The notes under the pieces: generated by a model
Database searches by the model: none
The model's input: the letters and a program-made list of their open reading frames with translations, nothing else
Told to the model about the DNA's origin: nothing
Program-made: the position numbers and the translations under genes
In this document: piece by piece, positions 49,735-62,118 of the stretch
How positions within the stretch are numbered: position 1 is the first letter of the stretch
Layout of the letters: the number at the start of each line of letters is the position of its first letter
Source: Aldrovandia affinis
Taxonomy: Eukaryota > Chordata > Actinopteri > Notacanthiformes > Halosauridae
NCBI GenBank assembly: GCA_029706075.1
Contig: JAINUG010000136.1
Location: forward strand, 285,001 to 349,000
Reading direction: 5' to 3'
DNA length: 64,000 bases

Positions 49735-49938
49735 ACATTTACATTTTAGCAGACGCTCTTATCCAGAGCGACTTACACAGTTTACATACAATCCATTTAT
49801 ACAGCTGGATATTTTACTGAAGCAATTCAGGTTAAGTACCTTGCTCAAGGGTACAACAGCAGTGCTCCACCTGGGAATTGAACCAGTTGCAACCTCTCAG
49901 TTACAAGTCCAGTTCCCTAACCATTACACTACACTGCT
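49735..49938 (-). mobile_element. SINE, family B
   Basis: Tail 'cagacgctcttatccagagc' on the left and head complement 'ccctaaccattacactacac' on the right. Confidence 0.85.
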
Positions 49939-50640
49939 GTCTTGTTAACTTTTAAATGCATTTGCTCCCAAAACGTTAGGTTCCCCCCCTGGCTTTCAAA
50001 TCCAGAAAACGTTTTTTTGAGGTTGTGTTGTAAGGATTGTTTTGTTAGCCTATTTGCTATTTATTTAATACACATCTCTGGTCAACATAACCACATAGTG
50101 TGTGCTTGGGATGCGCAATGAATCATTTTGACCAGGACGCCAGGGAACACCCAATTCTTTGCCATGGGTCCTAATGGATATGTTTACGTTTGTCCATGAT
50201 TGTTAACGTCATTGTTTTCAGAGAAAAACCCAGTACGGTGCCCTTTCATGACTGCGCGTCCACACACATCTAATTCGTTAAAATAGTATGCGTAATCTTC
50301 TGGGAATAAAAGGACATCAGCATTGGTGAAGGTAAAAGCCACTTGGAATTTAGGAACATGATGTGGACAAAGATGGTTGAAATATAACGTTAGAACAAGA
50401 CTTTCCGGGTAATAATCTGTCATTACGTCCCACATTGTGATCAAAACTGTACAGTTAACGTTAACTAACTTAACTAGCTGTTTTACGCACGCCTTCTGAC
50501 AATAATATGTGTGCGTAGGCTCTATCCACAGGCGTTGACCCCGAATCGGTTTAATCTTGTTACTTCAGCGGTTGCGATTAAGGTTGAATAAGCTGATCCT
50601 GGATCGGCTCTTCAGGGCAGAAAATACCCACGGGAGGGAC
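49939..50640. other. Intergenic DNA upstream of arih2
   Basis: No exon recognised. Composition becomes CpG-containing toward 50560, where the arih2 promoter region begins. Confidence 0.5.
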
Positions 50641-50812
50641 GAAACCGAAAAGTCCGCCTCGATCGGAGACGGAAGTGACGTAGCGTACGAATCCCCCCGT
50701 AGTTCCTGTCTTCCTTCTTGCTGAGACTCTCGGTAAGCCGAACCGAACTGATCGCGAGTTTGTGCAGTCATCCTGGTAGCGCGCAGCGAAGCGGCTCGTT
50801 ACTGCCCTGGAG
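50640..50812 (+). promoter_or_regulatory. arih2 promoter and non-coding first exon
   Basis: CpG-rich block with 'ggaagtgacgta' at 50671-50682, a composite of ETS-like (GGAAGT) and CRE-like (TGACGT) motifs typical of housekeeping promoters. A strong donor (GGAG|gtgagtg) follows at 50813 and can splice to the acceptor ending at 52257. The exact start site is not visible. Confidence 0.55.
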
Positions 50813-52420
50813 GTGAGTGAAGAGGGGCTGTCGGACTGGGAAGGGAGGCGCCTCCGACGAAGCGTGCGGAGGTCGTTGTCAGACTCGCGGGGCCTTGTTT
50901 ACATGTGCATCCCTGGGCCGGAGTCAGAGGCGTTCGCTGTGTCGGGGGGGCAGAGGTTACGGCTCGTAGCGGCGAAACGGCGGAGGGTGGAACAAAGCCT
51001 GCCATATTCTCTTTCGCCAGGGGTGAAAATGTGAAGAAATCGAATTGCTGACGGTTTAATTTCCTGTTCGCTAGGTAGCTGGGTTTCTGCTATTCATTGC
51101 TAGCTCTAGAGTTGGGTTGATACTGTGGTGCATTAACTGCGATAGCGAGCTAGGTAGCTAGCTACGCGAACATTAGCTAGCTAACAAACAGACCGAACAA
51201 CCGTCATTGGCAGAAGCCGTCTTCGCCGTTGTAAGCTAGTGCTAGCTAACGTTCGTTGGGTAACAGTTCGCCCTTGCCAGCTAACGTTAGTTATCTGTGG
51301 AGTTGGACCGTTATCACCCAGTTAGCGGTAATATCGCATGTTACCATGCGCATGTGGTTATTTTTAGCAGCGAACGGAATGCGAGGCAGGGTGTCGTGGG
51401 TCGATGGCACCCACTGGCCCGGGCCTGTGTGATAACTGGGCACTGGTTCCCAGGTTACATTCTCTGTGCAAGTCACAACCCCTTTGTCATAACTCGACAA
51501 ACTAGTGGTATCCACACTAAAATCAGTGGCCATACTAAACCCAACTTCTAAGGTACGAGATGGTTTTGTGTATCTATTTATTACTTAGCGGGATTTATTG
51601 ATAGCTTTCCATGCCAGTGTCAGTCATGTGGCTGCTGTCTTGCCTTTTCTGACCTGCTCGACTCCGATAATACATCTGTTGTTAAGCATTTAAGCGTTAC
51701 GTAAATAACTTTTGTGTGCGGCTGATCTTTCTGATCACAGTCAGAAGTCGCAGTGTGGATTGTAGTTTGGTTTGCTTTCTGCTCAGTTGCCAGCCAGTCA
51801 TGCCACTCGTGGTTGGTTATTGTTGTTGAATTTAATTCGAATTTCAATATACGTATTGGTGTCCTTTGTGCACTGTGTTTGTTACGTTTATCTTGCCGTC
51901 TGTTACATTGTATTCAGTAGTATACCTTTTCTGTTTGCGGTCGGTGGTTCAGGTTATTGAATTGCTTTTGAGCGGTACCCTATGTTATCTGTTACTTTGG
52001 ATTTTATTTGAGTTCTTTTATCTGTGCTGACACGTGGGTGCCTCATACAGGGCTCTGAGCTCATACAGGATCACAGTTTGCTCAGTGACGCCCTTACACC
52101 TTGACATTTGATATGTTCTGATTGTTTTCTAATTCTCAATGATAGTTATTCTTAACGTTACATTGTTCTGTTCCCCCCCCTTCATTGTCTCCCCCTCTGC
52201 ACCCCTCGTTCTTTTTGTTCTATACCTCTCTTCCTCCCTTCTCTCTTTCCCTGGCAGGTATTTATCTCTTCTCAGCCTACCCAACCCAAGAGTACCTCAT
52301 GAGTGACTGGCAGTGTGACTTCTTCTGCTTTTTCCGCTGCTGCTGAGCAGAGGCTTCTGGGAGTTGTAGTTTCCTGAGCGCAGATCGGTGGAGGGTGCCA
52401 GTGAAGGTGTGCTCCAGGGA

Positions 52421-53079
52421 ATGTCCGTGGACATGAACAGCCAGGCCTCCGACAGCAACGAGGATGACTTCGGCCCCAACTCTGAGGAGGAGGAGGATGA
52501 TGATGATGGGGGAGACGAGGAGGACCAGGGCGACATTGCGGACTACTACGAGGGTGTGGCCAGTGACGTGGAGCAGCAGGGGGCTGACGCCTTTGATCCC
52601 GAGGAGTACCAGTTCACCTGCCTCTCTTACAAGGAGAGCCAGAGAGTCCTGACAGAAGAGGTTAACAGTGTGGCCAGCACTCTGAAGGTGAGAATGGGTG
52701 TGATGGATGGTGGAAAAGGATAAGGAACTGAGGATAAAGGAGGCAGATGGATAGAGTGGGATGGTGAATGATAGAGCACGCAGCTGGTATCCTGAATTGA
52801 GACGCTAAAGTGACAAACTGACTTAATTAGTCTAAAAGCACCACTTATATCTGACTGAGCTGTAAAGAACTCGCATTGGCTCACCTCCTGTATGTGGACA
52901 TTAGTTTTATTCCACTCAAAATGTTGTGATTCTCATCTGGGATGATTGTGGGAAGGTGGCTGTAGTGTTTCATACTTTTTTTTTTTTTTTCCCTTCTCTC
53001 TCTAGGTTCTGCCTGCTGTTGTGAAGCTGATCCTGGTCCATTTTCACTGGCAGGTGTCGGTAATACTGGACAGGTAATG

Positions 53080-53139
<60 letters not shown>

Positions 53140-53413
53140 CACACATTCACACGTACACACGCACACCTGCTACACAGATGGAAGCTGATCTATTTTGGGT
53201 TCCAGATACAAGTCCAGTTCCTCTCAGCTGCTTTGTGATGCCCAGGTTCAGCCCAGCACCTGCAGAACTGTGACAGTGAGTACTAGTATTGAACGTTTGC
53301 ACCATGAATTTATATTTCAATATAAGGACTGTGGTTTTTATATGTATATGTGCGTGCGTGCGTGCATTTCATATGCGTGTGTGCTCATTTGTGTGGCCGA
53401 ATGTTTGTGTTTG

Positions 53414-53502
<89 letters not shown>

Positions 53503-55986
53503 ATTGATCGATTGATTGATTGATTGATTGATTCATATGTGTGTCTCCCCCAAGGCCTCCCCTCAGACCCTGCAGTGTGGGGTTTGTCTGCAGCTGGTGA
53601 GGAAGGATGCTCTGCTCTCCCTGCCCTGCCAGCACTCCTTCTGCAAATCATGCTGGGAGCAGCACTGCACTGTGCTTGTCAAGGACGGGGTGGGAGTGGG
53701 TGAGTACTGTGGGCCTTACTGGAGGGGGTTGGAGCTGAAGCTGTCTGATCGGAGACGAGGGGGATTTCACAACCGTCGAGCATGTCCTGGTGTCTCACGT
53801 ATAGGGTGCAGATGCACAAAAAACCCCTTTTGTTTTTTTGTCACACTTGTAAAATGATACACTTCTTCCAAGAAACAGGTAAAAGGTGAAAAGACTGTGC
53901 TGAACTTATTTATGTAAAGATGCCACTACTTATGTGAGGTAGTCATGTACAACAGAGTTAGGGAGTTGGTTTGGAAAGGAACCGCGTGACTACATTTTGT
54001 CCTTTGGACAAGGACCTAACTACATGGCTAAATCTCTTACAAATTACACACCAGCTAGAACACTGAGATCATCAGATGCAGGTCTATTAGAGATCACCAG
54101 AAACTGTCATAAGAAGGTTGGTGATGCGGCCTTTGTCAACTACGCCCCAAAATTATGGAACACATTACCCATAAATATCAGGGAAGCCAACACACTAGAC
54201 ATTTTCAAAAGACAACTTAAAACCTATCTTTTTACCAAAGCTTTTGATTAACTCTGACTTGCACTACTAAATTGATCTTGCACTATATATATTTTAATCT
54301 TCTCTGATTACGCATTCTGTGTAAAGCACTTTGAACTGCAATTGTTGTATGAAAGGTGCTATATAAATAAAGTCTTACTTACTTACTTACTTAAAAACAC
54401 AGTGCTCCAAATCAGAGAGCGACGCAGGCAGTCCCTAACATTTAATCACCGACCATGTCTCACAGAAGGTCAGAGCGATGAATGACTGTCAGTGTTCCCG
54501 AATAAACAACCGATTACAGAATGACATTTCAGTTTTTATTTAATTACATTTCTGTGTTGCCTAAATGAGGAGAAACATTGTTAGGCGCCAGTATCTGCTC
54601 AGTTAATATGTTCTGTACGGCTCACAGTAGGTTTAATGCGAACATTACAGATATTCGTTTGTTTTTAAGTTTCAAAGGTTACCATATCCCTTGCTGTAAT
54701 CGCGGTGCACTCGATGGTTATGAATCTCACTAATCGTCACTACTGTAGCCCAAACACAGCCTGTTTCTGGAGTGAGCTGAAAGGGAGGTCTCCCTCCACT
54801 ATTCACAACTGCTATCAGGGAGTATTCCTTTACACAATGAGTCGTCAGTGCGTGGAACAGCTTGCCAGGTCATGTCGTAGAGGCAGAGACATTTTGGGTA
54901 TTCAATTTCAGGCTGGATGTCGTACTGGGATATTCTCTAGACTGCAGATAAATGACGAGCCTAGATGGGCTGAACAGCCTGTTCTCGTCATTATGTACGC
55001 TTACGTTCTCATGTAAAGTCATCATAATTGTACAGTGTATAACGCTGGTGGGTCCACCTGTGTGTGTTGTGTGTGTTGTGTGTGGTGTGTACGTGTGTGC
55101 GTGTATGTATGTATGTATGTATGTATGTATGTATGTATGTGTGTGTGCGTGTGTGTGTGCGTGCGTGTGTGTGTGTGTTTTGTGCAGGCGTCTCGTGTAT
55201 GGCTCAGGACTGTTCCCTCCAGCTGCCAGAGGACTTTGTGCTCCCGCTGCTCCCTGGCGAGGAGCTGAAGGAGAAATACAGACGCTACCTCTTCAGAGAC
55301 TATGTGGAGGTGTGTTCACCCCCGTGTCTGTGTCTGTGTACATTTCTGGATTTCGTGCCAACTTCAGCTCTTAATGATTTAATTAGCCCAACGGTGTGCA
55401 TGATCTGACGTTGTAGTCTAGTGTCTTGTTAAGCTCCTGAGTGAGCGCTGTAAACCGTTCTGTAACGGCTCTGCTCTCTGTGTCAGAGTCACTTCCAGCT
55501 GCAGCTGTGCCCTGGGGCAGACTGTCCCATCGTCATTCAGGTGCAGGAGCCGCGAGCGCGCAGGGTACAGTGCAGCCGCTGCAGCGAGGTCTTCTGGTGA
55601 GCGAGGCAATGTACACTCACGCATACGCACACGCACGCACGCACACACACGCACGCACGCACACGCACACACATACGCACACACATGCACAGACACGCTG
55701 GCGCACGCACGCATACACACACACATATGCACAGACACGCTGGCGCACACACGCATACACACACATACGCACACACACATGCACACACATACGCACACAC
55801 ACACATGCACACGCACACGCATGCACACATACGCACAGACACGCTGGCGCACGCATGCATACACACGCACATACGGGCGCACACATACGCACACATAAGC
55901 ACACACATGCACACATACACAAACGCACGCACGTGTACGCACAGACACACGTGTGTGTGTATATATTTTATATATATGTGAGTCTA

Positions 55987-56050
<64 letters not shown>

Positions 56051-57827
56051 TACAGTAGGGTAGGGTGGGGTCCAAAAGTATGGACCCTACTGTATGTGTG
56101 TGTATATATGCACATACACACTCACATGCACACATGCATATACCCACACACACTCTCACACCAACACACACTAACATACACATATATATTAGGGATGTAA
56201 ACGTTTGAACATCATTTTTTGATCAGTTTTCCGTTAAATTTCATAAAATTCCATGTGAATTCTCAAAGCTGAAAATGGTCCTATTGCACATGACCGCTAG
56301 GGGGCAATGAGGTTCTGTTTACTGCAAAGTCATCTGTATACTGTCATTTCATATTATGAGACAAAAACACTATCACTGATTAACATGAAAACGTTTAATA
56401 AACAGTAAAGTGCAACTGTTGAGCATTTTATTTATTTATTTTTATTTTTTATTGGCACTTCCATTAAAAAGGGCTCATTCTCGTAATCGGAAACTGGAAG
56501 TGCACTTTAAAACACGAGAAACGATTTTACGAGCAGCTTCGAGTGCCTGCGACTACCTATTGAAATCAAAAATGATCAGAACGAGTTCTGGTTTTAGTTG
56601 GTTTGATCAGTGGCGATTTTAGACGCTATTTAGGGGGGCTTTAGCCTCCCTGTCTTTCATCTCAGACCCCCTGAAAATGTTTAGTCATTCTTTTCATGAA
56701 AACATTTTTACTTAATATCTATTTAAAAAAATACCACAGATAGAGAGTAAATTAATATAAAAATGTAGGCTTGTGCTTTTTATGTGTACACACATGCATA
56801 AAAACATTCACATTCTCATAAGGGGGAGCTAAAGGTCAAATCCCAGAATCGCCCCTGGGTTTGATTTCAATTGGATGAGACGCCCAGAGTCCTCAAACTT
56901 AAATTTAGAAACACAATCTGGTTCTGGTTCTGTGAGTGTCGCAAGCGCGGGCATACTGCCGATAGGTGGATTGACACGCTTCATTGCAGCAGGACATTGC
57001 ATACTGATCCGTTCAGCCGGTTTCCCTGCCGATGCCGTGTCGTCTGCGTCTGACAGCATATTAACTCAGGGCACACAATAATTCCTCTGACGTCATAACT
57101 CTGCTTCAAACAATATAGAGGCGCCCATGTCTCATTTCATGCAATTTTAAACAAATGTAACTGTGTACTCGCTTTGTATTTTTTAAGATCGCAATGAGTT
57201 AGAATGCATTTTTCTAATAAAAAAACCACAACTTCCGAAAATGTTCCAGTTCCGCATTAAAGCAGTAATAGAACGCATCATATGATGGCATTTACGGCCG
57301 TGGCTAATCATTTGAATGTTTATTACACAGCATCGTTGTGTAAGGTATTTAATTTGAGCTTTTCCCTTTATGATGACCTGGGCCTTTTAGTGGTAGTTTT
57401 GCGATAACTGCTGTAATTGCAATTTTGCCAAAAAAAAAAAAAGCATCGTTTTCCAGTTAGGGTTTTTATTCTTCTTAATATTAGGATCCCCATTTTGTTT
57501 AAATGGTTTAACTTTCAAACGTTCACACCCCTGATACATATTTGCAAACATACGCACACACACGCGTGCACACTTACCACACATAAACACAACTGAGCTG
57601 TAACAGACTGCATGACTTATGAGTGCTTTTGCATTGATCCACGCCTTCCCTCTTCACCCCACTCTCAGTTTCAAGTGTCGGCAGATGTACCACGCTCCTA
57701 CGGACTGTGGAACCATACGGAAGTGGCTGACCAAATGCGCCGATGACTCCGAGACGGCAAACTACATCAGCGCGCACACTAAAGATGTGAGAGAGAGAGG
57801 GGAATGGGTTGATCTACACAGAGACCG

Positions 57828-57868
<41 letters not shown>

Positions 57869-59043
57869 CAAGCAGGCACACAACGCAGTAACACTCCTGT
57901 TCTCTGGTTTCAGTGTCCTAAGTGCAATATCTGCATTGAGAAGAATGGAGGCTGCAACCACATGGTGAGTGAACGGCCTTCCTGCCCATGCAGACGTTCT
58001 GCCTGTCTCTGGTCCAGCAGAGCCTGCTCTGTCTGGTATTCATTGCAGGGAGAAAAATTCATTCATTTTTCATCCATGTCAATAGTATTTTGAGTTGGAT
58101 TATTATTATATATTTTTGGGGGAAAACGAGATATTAAAAAGATATAGATGAAATCAAATTATTCCAGATATTCGTATCTGTCAGTGTGAAGAAGTACTTC
58201 AGTCCCGCCGGTCTCAATTCTCTTCAGAATTATTCTCTTTAAGATATGAAACTTATCTTCTTGTCCTTCATTAAACATATATATTACCAATGTATTTATG
58301 TAGTTAATAAAACTATAATATAAACTAAAAACATGTATTATGCATTTTGGAAGTTGACTAAATCATCTCCTCGTCTGTTTCGTCCGACTGAAGTGAGTTT
58401 GACTTGTGTGAAAACCGCATCACCTCCTCATAGGGCTGTGCTAATATGTCGATACAGTTGAGTATCAACAGAGTGATAGATATTTTTTAATGTGCGCATG
58501 TTCAAATGTTAAAACGTTTTTAAAACGATGCCTTGGAAAAGGAATGTCGTTTTCAGCAGTTGAAGGACTTTCTCTAGTAGCTGTGTCGCGACCCTCGTGT
58601 CGAGATGCGCATCGTGTCGTGAGGTACATGCCAGTGCCCAGGCCTCATCGTCGCGCCGCGTGACGTTGGGAGGCTGGACTGAGCCGCCGCACTGTGGCCT
58701 GCCGTCTGGGGCGTCGCCGTTTCAGACCCACAGAGACGTTGCCGCCGGTGCAGTCTTGTCACAGGCAGGCCTGGGGTCACAGCGCCTCCCCAGGCTCCAC
58801 ACGGTATCGCGCTCTGCCTCGGGCCGTGGTTGTTTGGCACTGCCGGTTCTGCTGCGTGAGTCGAATGCTGACGATGGAATGACCTTCTGATTGGAGCTGA
58901 CGTTGCTCAGCGATAAGGGGGGAGGGCAGGAAGCGGCGAGCGCTTGCCCTGGTGGTGGTACAGTACAGACCGAGAGGTCCAGTGTAGCTGTGAGATTCTG
59001 CTGTGTGCCCCTGACTCTTCTGTCTCTCCCTCTCTCTCTCTCT

Positions 59044-59101
<58 letters not shown>

Positions 59102-61373
59102 CAGCAATGCTCCAAGTGCAAGCATGGTGAGCAGCCACCTTTACTGTTCTTAAAAACCCAGAGAACGTGTGTGCATATATATATATATATTGTGGGGGGG
59201 TGTGGGGGAAACTATTTTTTATCGGAAACCCAGTTGAGAGATTACTAATATTGCAATATGCTGATGCTTATTACATACAGTCAGGTCCATAAATATTTGG
59301 ACATTGACAAAGTGATTGTTATTTTAGCTGTCTACCACAGCATATTGGAGGTGAAATTAAATATGAGCTCAAAGTGCAGACTTTCAGCTTTAATTTGAGG
59401 GTATTTACATCCAAGTCGGGTGAACGGTGTAGGAATTACAGCACTTTTTATGTGGTCCCCCCCCCTTTTTAAGGGACCAAATGTAATTGGACAATTGGCT
59501 GCTCAGCTGCTCCATGGCCAGGTGTGTGTTATTCCCTCATTATTTCATTTACAAGTAAGCAGATAAAAGGTCTAGAGTTGATTTCAAGTGTGGCATTTGC
59601 ATTTGGAATCTTGCTGTTAACTCTCAATATGAAGTCCAAAGAGCTGTCACTGCCAGTGAAGCAAGCCATCATTAGGCTGAAAAATCTAAACAAACCCATC
59701 AGAGAGGTAGCAAAAACAATAGGTGTGACCAAATCAACTATTTGGTACATTCTTAAAAAGAAGGAACGCACTGGTGAGCTCAGGAACACCAAAAGGCCTG
59801 GCAGACCACGGAAAACAACTGTGGTGGATGACAGAATAATTATTTCCCTGGTGAAGAAAAACCCTTTCACAACAGTTGGCCAGATCAAGAACACCCTCCA
59901 GGAGGTAGGCGTATCCGTGTCAAAGTCAACAATCAAGAGAAGACTTCACCAGAGTAAATACAGAAGGTTTACTGCAAGATGTAAACCATTGGTAAGCCTC
60001 AAAAACAACAGGAAGACCAGATTAGAGTTTGCCAAAAAAACATCTAAAAAAGCCTGTACAGTTCTGGAACAACATCCTATGGACAGATGAGACATAGATC
60101 AACCCAGAATGATGGGAAGAGAAGAGTATGGAGAATGGAAGAACTGGAATGTTCAAAGAACTGGAATGTTCTGCAATGGCCAAGTCAATCACCTGACCTG
60201 AATCCAATTGAGCTTGCATTTCACTTGCTGAAGGCAAAACGCCCCAAGAACAAGCAGGAACTGAAGACAGCGGCAGTAAAGGCCTGGTAGAGCATCACCA
60301 GGGAAGAAACCCAGCGTCTGGTGATGTCTATGGGTTCCAGACTTCAGGCAGTCATTGACTACAAAGGATTTGTAACCAGGTGTTAAAAATGACAGTTTAA
60401 TTTATGATTATGTTCATTTGTCCAATTACTTTTGAGCCCCAAAAAATGGGGGGGCTATGTATAAAAATGGTTGTAATTCCTACATGGTTCATACAATATT
60501 TTTGACAAAACCCTTAAATAAATAAAAGTCTACACTGAAAGCATCTTGATTGTTTCATTTCAAATCCATTGTGCTGGCATACAGAGCCAAAATGATCAAT
60601 TGTGTCATTGTCCAAATACTTATGGACCTGACTGTATTACTGTAATATTACATTACAAATATGTCCAGTTTCATTGAAATAAGCCTCAGCATCCATGTTT
60701 CTGATTTAACATGTCTCTTCCCGTGTGTGTGCCTGTGCGTGTTGTGTGTGTGTGCAGATTTCTGCTGGATGTGCCTAGGGGACTGGAAGACCCATGGCAG
60801 TGAGTACTACGAGTGCAGCCGCTACAAGGAGAACCCTGACATTGTTAATCAGAGCCAGCAGGCCCAAGCAAGAGAGGCACTCAAGAAATACCTCTTCTAC
60901 TTCGAGAGGGTGAGTGTGGGGGAACAGTCAGCATGCACACGCACACACGCAACAGACATACAGATACATATACACACACACACACACACACACATGCAAA
61001 AGACATACACATTCACACATACACACAGAAATACATGTCTAAAATGCTTCCTGCCCCTTGAGAAGAAAGAGGCTAGTAGAATTGTGTGAAAACGGCCCAT
61101 TTTGGGATATAATGAGACCATAATCTGTGTCAGTGGGGTACAGTTTGTGTGTGTCCATCACAGCGGCATATGGTGACTGTGTGTGTGTGTCTATCTGCAG
61201 TGGGAGAACCACAATAAGAGCCTGCAGCTGGAGGCACAGACTTACCAGCGCATCCAGGAGAAGATCCAGGAGAGAGTGATGAACAACCTGGGCACCTGGA
61301 TCGACTGGCAGTACATGCAGAACGCTGCAAAGCTGCTGGCCAAGGTAATGGGCATCAAACACACACACACACA

Positions 61374-61404
<31 letters not shown>

Positions 61405-61528
61405 TGCTCTCTCACTCTCTCACACACACGCACACACTTACCGCACATACGTTAACACAACTGAGCTGTAACAGGCTGCATGACGTATGAGTGCTTTTGC
61501 ATTGATCCGCGCCTTTCCTCTTCACACT

Positions 61529-61562
<34 letters not shown>

Positions 61563-62086
61563 GCATGCTTGCTCTCTCACACACGCACTTGGACTTCACA
61601 CACACATTCTCTCTCTCTCTCTCTCACACACACTTACTGCACGCACACACTCACTGTACACACACATGCTCTCTTTGTCTCTCACACACACTCGCACTGC
61701 ACACACACACACACACGCGCTCTATCTGTCTCTAACACACACAAACACACACCACACATACATCTGTACTGCATGACCCCAGCCCTCATATTTTCTTAGC
61801 ATTGCTCCTTAGACAGTATCTTAGAATTTGGTTTAATGTGGGTGTGATACGTTGGTTGTAGTTTAACAGGATGGTTTACTCAAATTGACAGGATAGTTGA
61901 TTTGATCAATTCTCGTTGCACTGGTACTAGTCTCTTTAGTTATTGTTGCTCTTGTAATCCTATTGTTCACACTTGTATGTTTCTCTTCATAAGGATGGAC
62001 GGTAGATAAGAGCGTCTGCTAAATGAATGTAGTGTAATGTACACACACATTCACACTTCCATGCTGTATGCACTCACACACACATG

Positions 62087-62118
<32 letters not shown>

